The notes under the pieces: generated by a model | What the model saw: only the letters and a program-made list of their open reading frames with translations | Databases searched by the model: none | Told to the model about the DNA's origin: nothing | Program-made: the position numbers and the translations under genes | NCBI GenBank assembly: GCA_947372405.1 | Contig: CANBTO010000268.1 | Coordinates: 1-6,899, forward strand | DNA: 6,899 nucleotides | Source: Verrucomicrobiaceae bacterium | GTDB lineage: Bacteria > Verrucomicrobiota > Verrucomicrobiae > Verrucomicrobiales > Akkermansiaceae | Reading direction: 5' to 3' | Shown here: in pieces, positions 1-5,779 of the stretch | Layout of the letters: every line of letters starts with the position of its first letter | Numbering within the stretch: position 1 is the first letter of the stretch

Positions 1-873
1 GGCGAGGGCGGTGATGCCGCCGGTCCAAGCGATGATCTGGCTGGCTAGCAGGCCTTCGAAGTTTTCAAAACCGAGCGTGACTTGGAGGCGGAACAGCATG
101 TAAACCCCAGCGGCGACCATGGTGGCGGCGTGGATCAGGGCGGACACGGGAGTCGGGCCTTCCATCGCATCGGGAAGCCAGACGTGGAGCGGAAGTTGTG
201 CGGATTTGCCAACCGCGCCGCAGAAGACACAGAGGATCGCGGCGGAAAGCACGCCGACGGCGATGGGGGCGTTGGCGTGCTGGAAGGCTTCCAAGCCACC
301 CTTCATTTGATCGAAGGCAAGATGGCCGGTGATACCCCACAGCATCAGGATGCCGACCATGAATCCGAAGTCGCCCACGCGGTTGCAGAGGAAGGCTTTC
401 TTTGCGGCATCGGCCGCGGAATTCTTTTGATACCAGTGACCGATGAGCAGGTAGGAGCTGAGTCCGACCAACTCCCAGAAGATGAAGGTCATGATGAAAT
501 TGTCGGCAAGCACGATGCCGGTCATCGAGAACATGAAGAGCGAGAGGCCAGTGAAATAGCGGGCCTTCGCGCTGTCATCCTTCATGTAGGCGAGCGAGAA
601 AACGTGGACCAGCGCGCCGACACCGGTGACCACGATCATCATGCCGGTGGAAAGCTGGTCGAGTTTAATGCCGATATCGATTGAGAAATCCCCAATGGTC
701 GCCCAAGCAAATGAGGCGGTGCCGGATTGACCCAAGATCATGAATGCGATGACGAAAGTTGCTACCGCCGATGCGGTCGAGAAGATCGGAACAAGCCCGG
801 ATTTTTTCAGCACGAGCTGGTTGATTGCCGCAACGGCGAGCGGCAGGAAGAGAAGGATCCAGGGGAGGGTCAT
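1..873 (-). CDS. nuoL: NADH-quinone oxidoreductase subunit L (NuoL), N-terminal 291 residues, cut by window edge
   Basis: NuoL is the largest antiporter-like subunit of the complex I membrane arm and one of its proton-pumping modules. The reading frame is open from the ATG at 873 to the left edge, so the C-terminal half or more is missing. Visible hallmarks are the FIFWELVGLSSYLLIGHWY stretch with the conserved membrane Glu at residue 134 (counterpart of E. coli Glu144), and GKSAQLPLHVWLPDAMEGP followed by TPVSALIHAATMV, with Lys223 and His248 (counterparts of Lys229 and His254). Several hydrophobic helices are evident from residue 4 onward. The start is chosen because MTLPWILLFLPL matches the short hydrophobic N-terminus of the family. 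No Shine-Dalgarno precedes it. It lies 93 bases downstream of nuoK, and nuoM and nuoN would be expected beyond the edge. Nothing suggests damage in the visible part. Confidence 0.97.
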   Translation of the reverse strand, partial: MTLPWILLFLPLAVAAINQLVLKKSGLVPIFSTASAVATFVIAFMILGQSGTASFAWATIGDFSIDIGIKLDQLSTGMMIVVTGVGALVHVFSLAYMKDDSAKARYFTGLSLFMFSMTGIVLADNFIMTFIFWELVGLSSYLLIGHWYQKNSAADAAKKAFLCNRVGDFGFMVGILMLWGITGHLAFDQMKGGLEAFQHANAPIAVGVLSAAILCVFCGAVGKSAQLPLHVWLPDAMEGPTPVSALIHAATMVAAGVYMLFRLQVTLGFENFEGLLASQIIAWTGGITALA

Positions 874-876
874 GGG

Positions 877-890
877 ATGAAGTTTGAAGT
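877..890 (-). repeat. Two near-identical heptamers in the nuoL leader
   Basis: Read in the direction of transcription the sequence is ACTTCAA followed directly by ACTTCAT (six of seven bases equal), then CCC and the nuoL ATG. It is a weak case alone but matches the period of the repeats in front of nuoI and nuoH. The 23 bases before the start codon contain no G on the mRNA strand. Confidence 0.45.
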
Positions 891-966
891 GATTTGCCTC
901 AGAACAGAGAGTGGAGTGTTCGGCTAAATTCCTACGGAATAGTGATAGCGGTAATCCGAAAGGAGA

Positions 967-1287
967 CTAGCCCTTGAGCGAGGTCAGTTCGTCGGTGTGG
1001 ATGGTTTGGCGGGCGCGGTAGAGGGCGACGATGATGGCGAGGCCAACGGCGACTTCCGCAGCGGCGACGGTGATGACGAAAAAGACGAGCATCTGGCCGT
1101 TGTAATCGGGAAGTCCGTTAGGCGCGGGATGGAAGCGGGAAAAAGCCACCAGCGTGAGGTTCGCCGCGCTGAGCATGAGTTCTAGGCACATGAACACGAT
1201 GATGATATTCCGGCGCAACACCACGCCCGCAAGGCCGATGGCGAAAAGGAGGCCGGAGACGAGGAGGTAGTCGTTTAATGAAGCCAT
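967..1287 (-). CDS. nuoK: NADH-quinone oxidoreductase subunit K (NuoK)
   Basis: NuoK is the small three-helix membrane subunit (homologue of mitochondrial ND4L) that forms part of the proton channel between NuoJ and NuoN. The protein is 106 residues, close to the usual 100 or so. Three hydrophobic segments are visible at about residues 7-24, 28-50 and 66-90. The segment [14 protein letters not shown] carries the conserved Glu36, and [14 protein letters not shown] carries Glu78, matching the second functionally important Glu (E. coli Glu72) after a six-residue shift. The loop [16 protein letters not shown] is slightly longer than in E. coli, which explains that shift. The start is the ATG at 1287. 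The bases before it, TTACTTAAGAAA, contain no GGAGG-like site. nuoJ ends 31 bases upstream and nuoL begins 93 bases downstream. Confidence 0.98.
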   Translation of the reverse strand: MASLNDYLLVSGLLFAIGLAGVVLRRNIIIVFMCLELMLSAANLTLVAFSRFHPAPNGLPDYNGQMLVFFVITVAAAEVAVGLAIIVALYRARQTIHTDELTSLKG

Positions 1288-1290
1288 TTT

Positions 1291-1311
1291 CTTAAGTAAT
1301 AAATTCTAAAT
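1291..1311 (-). repeat. Weak heptad pattern in the nuoJ-nuoK spacer
   Basis: On the plus strand the spacer reads CTTAAGT, AATAAAT, TCTAAAT: three consecutive heptads that share TAA at positions 3-5 and T at position 7. The spacer is AT-rich, so chance agreement is quite possible. It is listed because it continues the 7-base period seen in the other spacers. Confidence 0.25.
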
Positions 1312-1318
1312 ATGGAAG

Positions 1319-1903
1319 TCAGTCGGCTTGTTTCTTAGACAAGACAACGACGCCGACGGTGGCGACGAGGAGGAGGACACCGAGTATTTGGAGTGGCAGG
1401 TTATACTGGGTGAAGAGGGTGTGGCCGATGAGGTGGACGTCGGGGAGTTTGCCTTCGGTGAGGGTGATGGCGATTTTGCTCTTTGCTGGGAAACCTGTGG
1501 CGGCGGAAGCAAGGGTTTGAGCATCGAGGGCCGGGGCTTCCAAATTGGGCGAGCGGGAACGGATGCCGAAGAGTTGGATGACGAATGCAATGACCAAGCC
1601 GAGGCCGGCAGCGACCGGGAGCAGGGATTTGGCGCGTTTTTCCTCATCCTTGAGATCGAGCAGCATGATAATGAACAGGAACAATACCATCACTGCACCG
1701 GTATAGACGAGAATCTGGATGACACCGACGAAGAAGGCGCTGAGACCGATGAATAATCCCGCCAGACCAACGAAACACGTGACGACCGAGAGTGCGCTGG
1801 AAACCGGGTTGCGAAACGCAATGACGGAAATACCGCCAATCAGCATGATGGTAGAGAACAACCAAAACAGCGCGGTAGTAAGTATGGGGAGCGCAGAAAG
1901 CAT
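1319..1903 (-). CDS. nuoJ: NADH-quinone oxidoreductase subunit J (NuoJ)
   Basis: NuoJ (homologue of mitochondrial ND6) is a five-helix membrane subunit beside NuoK and NuoH. The product is 194 residues, a normal length. Helices are visible at about 8-29, 34-54, 57-83, 94-112 and 168-188. The third helix contains the family signature VGVIQILVYTGAVMVLFLF with Tyr67 and Gly69, the place where known structures show a pi-bulge involved in coupling quinone reduction to pumping. Between helices 4 and 5 is a hydrophilic loop (about 113-165) ending in GHTLFTQYNLPLQILGVLLL, typical of the family. The ATG at 1903 gives the standard N-terminus; the leader just before it is AT-rich, lacks G and has no Shine-Dalgarno. 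nuoI ends 74 bases upstream and nuoK starts 31 bases downstream. Confidence 0.98.
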   Translation of the reverse strand: MLSALPILTTALFWLFSTIMLIGGISVIAFRNPVSSALSVVTCFVGLAGLFIGLSAFFVGVIQILVYTGAVMVLFLFIIMLLDLKDEEKRAKSLLPVAAGLGLVIAFVIQLFGIRSRSPNLEAPALDAQTLASAATGFPAKSKIAITLTEGKLPDVHLIGHTLFTQYNLPLQILGVLLLVATVGVVVLSKKQAD

Positions 1904-1904
1904 A

Positions 1905-1926
1905 ATGTTATTTAGTATATGTTATT
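1905..1926 (-). repeat. 8-base direct repeat at a 14-base period in the nuoJ leader
   Basis: ATGTTATT occurs at 1905-1912 and again at 1919-1926 on the plus strand. In the transcript this reads AATAACA, TATACTA, AATAACA directly before the last two leader bases and the nuoJ start codon. The 33 bases before the start contain no G on the mRNA strand. TATACT (1919-1914) resembles a -10 element but has no matching -35. Confidence 0.45.
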
Positions 1927-1930
1927 GGTG

Positions 1931-1952
1931 AAGAGACGGACCCGTCTTTTTT
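1931..1952. other. Short hairpin with T-run between nuoI and nuoJ
   Basis: AGACGG (1934-1939) can pair with CCGTCT (1942-1947), most likely as a five-base stem with a four-base loop, extended outward by a G-T wobble and A-T pairs. Six T's follow on the plus strand (1947-1952). As an intrinsic terminator it would point along the plus strand, where there is no gene. In the nuo transcript it is a small hairpin with no U-run after it, so it may be a processing or stability element, or nothing. Confidence 0.35.
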
Positions 1953-1977
1953 GACTTTTATCCAATACCTTTAAACA

Positions 1978-2544
1978 TCATTTCAGTTCATTCCACTTGT
2001 TGACCAGGCCCACGCGGGTGCCGCCGATTTCGTAGAGCTTCTTTTTATCGTGAACCATGTCGGCGCGTTTGAGGCCGGTGATGAGATAGTCCTTGCGGAG
2101 ATAGATCGCTTGCTCGGGGCAGACTTCCTCGCACATGCCGCAGTAGATGCAGCGGATCATGTCGATATCGAACTCGAGCGGGCGTTTCTCCACCTTGGCC
2201 CATGGGTCGGTGGAGGGGATTTCGGAAGGCGTGATTTTGATCGCTTTCGGTGGGCAGATGAATTCGCAGAGTTGGCAGGAAACACAGCGTTCGCGACCTT
2301 GTTCGTCAGTGACGAGGGTGGGGGCACCACGGTAGTATTCGGGGAGATGTTCGTCCCAGCGTTTTTCGGGAAACTGCATGGTGATCCCAAGGCCGGACGA
2401 GGCGAGTTCCTTGGCTCCCACAGATTTACCACGCAGCGTTTTTACGGCGTGGGTCATGGTGAGGAAGAAGCCTTTGATGAGGGCTCCGAAATAAATTTTC
2501 TCGCCGAAATTGAGCTTCGGGCGTTGGAGTTTGACGACGGCCAT
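1978..2544 (-). CDS. nuoI: NADH-quinone oxidoreductase subunit I (NuoI), 2x[4Fe-4S] ferredoxin-like
   Basis: NuoI carries clusters N6a and N6b, which pass electrons from the NuoG chain to NuoB and the quinone site. The protein is 188 residues. Two classical CxxCxxCxxxCP motifs are present: CVSCQLCEFICP (Cys87, 90, 93, 97) and CIYCGMCEEVCP (Cys132, 135, 138, 142). All eight ligands are intact. The N-terminal part (about 15-60) is the amphipathic segment that lies on the membrane beside NuoH, and RWDEHLPEYYRGAPTL is a conserved stretch before the first cluster motif. The C-terminal tail after the second motif is about 45 residues. The ATG at 2544 is preceded by CACCCCCAA instead of a ribosome-binding site. 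nuoH ends 52 bases upstream, with a tandem heptamer repeat in the spacer. Confidence 0.99.
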   Translation of the reverse strand: MAVVKLQRPKLNFGEKIYFGALIKGFFLTMTHAVKTLRGKSVGAKELASSGLGITMQFPEKRWDEHLPEYYRGAPTLVTDEQGRERCVSCQLCEFICPPKAIKITPSEIPSTDPWAKVEKRPLEFDIDMIRCIYCGMCEEVCPEQAIYLRKDYLITGLKRADMVHDKKKLYEIGGTRVGLVNKWNELK

Positions 2545-2553
2545 TTGGGGGTG

Positions 2554-2578
2554 ATTTGAAATTTGAAATTTGAAATTT
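2554..2578 (-). repeat. Tandem heptamer repeat (ATTTGAA)x3 plus partial unit upstream of nuoI
   Basis: Three perfect copies of ATTTGAA run at 2554-2560, 2561-2567 and 2568-2574, and ATTT begins a fourth. On the mRNA strand this is TTTCAAA repeated, followed by TCACCCCCAA and the nuoI start codon. The 46 mRNA bases before the ATG contain no G. The repeat fills the space where a ribosome-binding site would normally sit. Confidence 0.85.
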
Positions 2579-2596
2579 TTGATTTAAAATCGACGG

Positions 2597-3853
2597 TCAG
2601 GCGCGGAGAATTTTCGGCGTTTCTTCGGAAACTTTCGCGACCCAGATGACGGCAATCGTCACGGCGATGAGTAGCACGCCGCCGATACTGATGATAAAGC
2701 CAGTGAGTTGGGGCGCGGCAATGATGAGCGCTGCGAGAAAAACATTGATGAGCGCGGCTTCAAAGAACACGACCCAGCCGAGTTTCATGAGCTGGTCATA
2801 GCGGAACCGCGGCACCGTCCAGCGGACGAGGATGAAGAAGAGGATGAAGCCGATTAGTTTAGTTAGGAAACAACCGATGTGGATGAGGCCGCCAAAGTGG
2901 AAGTCGCCGATGTGCAGTTTGGCGACCCAGGCATCCGCGCCAAAGCCGATCGACCAGCCACCGAGGAAGAGCGTAATGATGAGGGCCGAGCCGATGACCA
3001 TGGCGGCGTATTCGCCCATGAAGAACATGGCGAATTTCATCGAGGAATATTCCGTGTGATAGCCGCCGACGAGTTCGGTTTCGCACTCGGGGAGGTCGAA
3101 GGGCATGCGGTTGGTTTCCGCGAAAATGGAGATGGTGAAGATGAGGAAGGCGATCGCACCGGGGAACCAGAAGAGCAGCTTGCTAACAAGCGTGTGGTCG
3201 GCGTCGTGACCCCAGAGTGGAAGCAGCAGCCAGCCGTGATCTGCTTGGTATTGGACGATTTTGCTGAGGTTGAGATCGCCATAATACATGAGCACTGGGA
3301 TGATCGAGAGACCGAGGGCGATTTCATAGGAAATCATCTGAGCGGTGGAGCGTACGCCGCCGATAAATGGGAATTTCGAGTTCGAGGCCCAACCTGCTAG
3401 AGTAATGCCATAGACTGATAGAGAGGCGACGGAGAAAATGAACAAGGGTCCGATGTCGAGATCCGCGATGACGAGTTTCTCGGTGTGACCGAAGATACTG
3501 ATGGGCGAGCCGAAGGGGACGACGCAAACGGTAATCAATGCCGGGACCACCGTGAGTGCCGGAGCCATCCAGTAAAACGCCTTGCGAACATGGGCTGGGG
3601 TGAAATCCTCCTTGAGGAAGAGCTTCAGGCCGTCGGCGATCGGTTGGATCAGACCGAACAAATGGAAGTCCTTTTTAAATCCTAACAGCGTAAAGGGAAT
3701 TCCTACACGGTTGGGGCCGACGCGATCTTGGATGACGGCGGAGAAGCGACGCTCGAAATAGACGGATAAAGGCACGAGTGGCAGCACCACGACAAACGTC
3801 AGGACAACGATCTGGGTGATGATGATGGCGAGCTGGATGAGGATTTCCGGCAT
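2597..3853 (-). CDS. nuoH: NADH-quinone oxidoreductase subunit H (NuoH)
   Basis: NuoH (ND1 homologue) is the membrane subunit that docks the hydrophilic arm and forms most of the quinone-access chamber. It is 418 residues, longer than the roughly 325 of E. coli. Conserved blocks are in order: ERRFSAVIQDRVGPNRVG (34-51), GLIQPIADGLKLFLKED (67-83), GWASNSKFPFIGGVRSTAQM (154-173) followed by SYEI, AETNRMPFDLPECETELVGG (245-264) followed by YHTEYSSMKFAMFF, and WTVPRFRYDQLMKLGW (345-360). The charged loops around 245-270 line the quinone pathway in solved structures. Extra length comes from an insertion near residues 203-222 and from an added hydrophobic helix near 383-405 ending in a short charged tail. 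The start is the ATG at 3853, preceded by a G-free C-rich leader. nuoG ends 37 bases upstream. Confidence 0.98.
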   Translation of the reverse strand: MPEILIQLAIIITQIVVLTFVVVLPLVPLSVYFERRFSAVIQDRVGPNRVGIPFTLLGFKKDFHLFGLIQPIADGLKLFLKEDFTPAHVRKAFYWMAPALTVVPALITVCVVPFGSPISIFGHTEKLVIADLDIGPLFIFSVASLSVYGITLAGWASNSKFPFIGGVRSTAQMISYEIALGLSIIPVLMYYGDLNLSKIVQYQADHGWLLLPLWGHDADHTLVSKLLFWFPGAIAFLIFTISIFAETNRMPFDLPECETELVGGYHTEYSSMKFAMFFMGEYAAMVIGSALIITLFLGGWSIGFGADAWVAKLHIGDFHFGGLIHIGCFLTKLIGFILFFILVRWTVPRFRYDQLMKLGWVVFFEAALINVFLAALIIAAPQLTGFIISIGGVLLIAVTIAVIWVAKVSEETPKILRA

Positions 3854-3866
3854 GGGGAAGGGGGAA

Positions 3867-3887
3867 AGTTAAAAGTTAGAGGTTAGA
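3867..3887 (-). repeat. Degenerate tandem heptamers upstream of nuoH
   Basis: On the plus strand three consecutive heptads read AGTTAAA (3867-3873), AGTTAGA (3874-3880) and GGTTAGA (3881-3887), sharing GTTA at fixed positions. In the transcript these become TCTAACC, TCTAACT, TTTAACT, followed by a C-rich stretch and the nuoH ATG. The whole 37-base spacer between nuoG and nuoH lacks G on the mRNA strand. Confidence 0.8.
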
Positions 3888-3890
3888 AAT

Positions 3891-5660
3891 TTACCCATTA
3901 ATCAGCCCCGCCGCTTTGCGGGCGCGTTCGTTGGCGAGGAGTGGTATCTGGTAGCCGGTGTCAGTGATTTGTGTGCCTTGATGGCCGATTTTTGAGAGGG
4001 TGAGGCCACTGAAGGCGGGGACGGCTTCGGCGAGTGCCTTGAAGATGTCCTCGATGTGATGGGCTTCGTTTTTCTCGCCGGAGATGGCGAGTAGCAGGTC
4101 GCGTAGGATTTCCCAGTCGTCGTGGGCCTGGCCGGGGAGTTCGACGGCGCGGTTGAGGCGCTGGAGGCGGCCGGATAGATTGACCATCGAGCCGCGTTTT
4201 TCGGCGAAGGTGGCGGCGGGGAGGACGAGGTGGGCGTGCTCGGCGGTGGGATTGGCGAGGATGCTGGTTTGCAGGAGAAAATCGAGGCCGGCGAGGTCTT
4301 GCGGGGTGAAGCCGGCGTCGGTGATGATGTCTTCGCCGAGGACGATGAGTGATTTGATCGAGCCATCCCGGACGCTGTCCCTGATGAAACTGAGGCCGGA
4401 GTAGGGATTTTCCGCGCCGAGTATGAGCTTGGCTCCGGTGGTGTTTGGATTGCGGTCGGCAGCGACGAGCAAGTTGTCCGCCTCACCGGAACGCGGGACG
4501 AGCGACAGCAGACGGGAGCCGATTTCTGCAGCGAGGGCGCGGGTGAGGAAAATTTCCTCGTTGGTCATGCGCGCGGAGGCGATGATGGCAATCTGGTCAG
4601 CGGGGAAGGATTTGATACGGGCTGCGGCAGTGGTCAGCGCGGTGGGCCAAGAGGTGATATGGTGACTCGTGGGCGAGGCATCCATGTTCCTTGAGAGCGG
4701 CTCAGTTAGGCGGGCGTCGCTGTCAATGTAGTGGAAATTCAGGCGATGGGAGTCGGGCATCCAGGCGGAGTTTACTGCGTCGTTGAGGCGCGGGGTAATG
4801 CGGTGAAGCTTATTGCCCCTAGTCCAGAGGGTGATGTTGGTGCCGGTGCCGCAGTTGACGTCGATGCTCGGGGTTTCCTTGAGGAACCAAACGCGCATCT
4901 GGAAGCGGAAGTCATTGGATGTCAATGCGCCGACTGGGCAGATATCGGCGGTATTGAGCGAATAGTTCGAGTCCAGCAGGCGACCCGGATGGACAGTTAG
5001 AGTGGTGTGGGTGCCGCGTTGTGTGAAGCCGAGGACGGGATCGCTGGCGACCTCGTCCATAAAGCGGATGCAGCGGCTGCACATAATGCAGCGCTCGTCG
5101 TCGAGGCGGATGCGCGGGCCGATATCGACGTTTTTCGGCTTTTTCACCTTCATGTCGATGAAGCGGGAAACCCCGCGTCCGTGTTGGACGGATTGTTCCT
5201 GAAGGCGGCATTCGCCGGCTTGGTCGCAGATCGGGCAGTCGAGCGGGTGGTTGATGAGGAGAAATTCCATCACGCCTTCGCGGCATTTTTCCACCAGTTC
5301 GCCGGTGGTGCGGATGCCCATGTTTTCGCCGATGGTGTTGGCACAGGCGATGACGGGGCGGGGCATCCAGCCGATGATTTCGTAGCCATTCTCGTCGCGT
5401 TGTGGCTCTTGGCCGGGGGCGGGGCGGGGGGGCATCCCCATCTGGACGAGGCACATCCGGCAATTTCCGGGTGAGCTGAGTTTCGGGTGGTAGCAGTAGT
5501 GGGGGACGGTGATTCGCGCCTGACGGCAGGCTTCGATCATCCGTGTGCCTTTGGGAAATTGGTGCCAAACGCCGTCGATGTGGACATTGACCATGCCTTT
5601 TTCGGCAGCAAGGTCTTTAGGCATTTTCATTTCCGCAGTCGCCGCAGGTGTGTCGCTCAT
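3891..5660 (-). CDS. nuoG: NADH-quinone oxidoreductase subunit G (NuoG), compact form
   Basis: NuoG carries Fe-S clusters N1b, N3 and N4 in the peripheral arm and relays electrons from NuoF toward NuoI. The 589-residue protein opens with a 2Fe-2S ferredoxin domain (ligands Cys56, 67, 70, 106), then the His-Cys3 site (His138, Cys142, 145, 151, in HPLDCPICDQAGEC), then a 4Fe-4S site (Cys191, 194, 197 in CIMCSRC, and Cys241 in CPVGAL). From about residue 262 it has a degenerate molybdopterin-oxidoreductase fold with PAATFAEKRGSMVNLSGRLQ near 481-500. This domain is short: the family is commonly 700-900 residues. The N7 cluster found in some bacteria is absent, since only Cys270 of its ligand set remains. 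No frameshift is visible, so this looks like a natural compact form. The ATG at 5660 gives a 22-residue extension before MVNVHIDG, where the homology starts; Met23 is an alternative start. It is the first gene of the block. Confidence 0.97.
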   Translation of the reverse strand: MSDTPAATAEMKMPKDLAAEKGMVNVHIDGVWHQFPKGTRMIEACRQARITVPHYCYHPKLSSPGNCRMCLVQMGMPPRPAPGQEPQRDENGYEIIGWMPRPVIACANTIGENMGIRTTGELVEKCREGVMEFLLINHPLDCPICDQAGECRLQEQSVQHGRGVSRFIDMKVKKPKNVDIGPRIRLDDERCIMCSRCIRFMDEVASDPVLGFTQRGTHTTLTVHPGRLLDSNYSLNTADICPVGALTSNDFRFQMRVWFLKETPSIDVNCGTGTNITLWTRGNKLHRITPRLNDAVNSAWMPDSHRLNFHYIDSDARLTEPLSRNMDASPTSHHITSWPTALTTAAARIKSFPADQIAIIASARMTNEEIFLTRALAAEIGSRLLSLVPRSGEADNLLVAADRNPNTTGAKLILGAENPYSGLSFIRDSVRDGSIKSLIVLGEDIITDAGFTPQDLAGLDFLLQTSILANPTAEHAHLVLPAATFAEKRGSMVNLSGRLQRLNRAVELPGQAHDDWEILRDLLLAISGEKNEAHHIEDIFKALAEAVPAFSGLTLSKIGHQGTQITDTGYQIPLLANERARKAAGLING

Positions 5661-5673
5661 GGCTGGATAAGAG

Positions 5674-5704
5674 CGTCGGACGCATGTGCAAGAATCGTCC
5701 GACG
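5674..5704 (-). promoter_or_regulatory. 9-bp stem-loop in the nuoG leader
   Basis: CGTCGGACG (5674-5682) and CGTCCGACG (5696-5704) are perfect inverted repeats around a 13-base loop. In the nuoG transcript the stem ends 13 bases before the start codon. It is GC-rich (7 of 9 pairs) and should be stable. There is no T-run after it, so it is not a terminator. It could influence translation or mRNA stability, or be a protein-binding dyad in DNA. Confidence 0.6.
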
Positions 5705-5717
5705 GTGCTCGCGCGGC

Positions 5718-5746
5718 AATATGTCTAGCTCCGACCCAGCCCGCAA
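5718..5746 (-). promoter_or_regulatory. Possible sigma70-like promoter for the nuoG operon
   Basis: Reading toward nuoG, TTGCGG (5746-5741) and CATATT (5723-5718) are separated by 17 bases. They match the sigma70 consensus at three and four of six positions. Transcription would start near 5711, about 50 bases before the nuoG ATG, and include the stem-loop. The CRP-type palindrome would then be centred near -51. The elements are weak, as expected for an activator-dependent promoter, but other placements are possible. Confidence 0.35.
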
Positions 5747-5753
5747 GCGTGCT

Positions 5754-5771
5754 TTGTGAAAATTTTCACAA
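5754..5771. promoter_or_regulatory. Perfect 18-base palindrome, CRP/FNR-family type operator upstream of nuoG
   Basis: TTGTGAAAATTTTCACAA is a perfect palindrome and contains TGTGA (5755-5759), six bases, and TCACA (5766-5770), the half-site spacing and sequence known for E. coli CRP. With a bulge the dyad extends outward through CAAGCG (5744-5749) and CGCTTG (5773-5778). Its centre is 102 bases upstream of the nuoG start codon and about 450 upstream of the plus-strand gene, so nuoG is the likely target. Which CRP/FNR-family protein binds, and whether it activates or represses, cannot be told from the site. Confidence 0.6.
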
Positions 5772-5779
5772 GCGCTTGA

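Noticed and set aside
928..940. Small inverted repeat ATTCC-TAC-GGAAT in the nuoK-nuoL spacer
   Set aside because: Five base pairs with a three-base loop and no T-run; too weak to call a terminator or operator.
1914..1919. TATACT as an internal -10 element for nuoJ
   Set aside because: No -35-like hexamer at 16-18 bases upstream and no extended -10 TG; AT-rich spacers give such matches by chance.
1931..1952. Hairpin plus T6 as a true terminator
   Set aside because: It is oriented to terminate plus-strand transcription, where no gene exists, and in the nuo direction no U-run follows the hairpin. Operon transcription is more likely to pass through.
2050..2559. Long open frames on the plus strand opposite the nuo genes (for example 82-684, 1328-1756, 2050-2559, 2879-3400, 5007-5474)
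   Set aside because: They lie entirely or almost entirely opposite well-supported Nuo genes, are rich in charged and Gly/His residues of the kind produced by reading a GC-rich gene backwards, and have no recognisable motifs.
3891..5660. NuoG as a pseudogene or frameshifted gene because of its short length
   Set aside because: The frame is continuous, all ligands for N1b, N3 and N4 are present, and the conserved C-terminal block near residues 481-520 is intact and followed by a natural stop.
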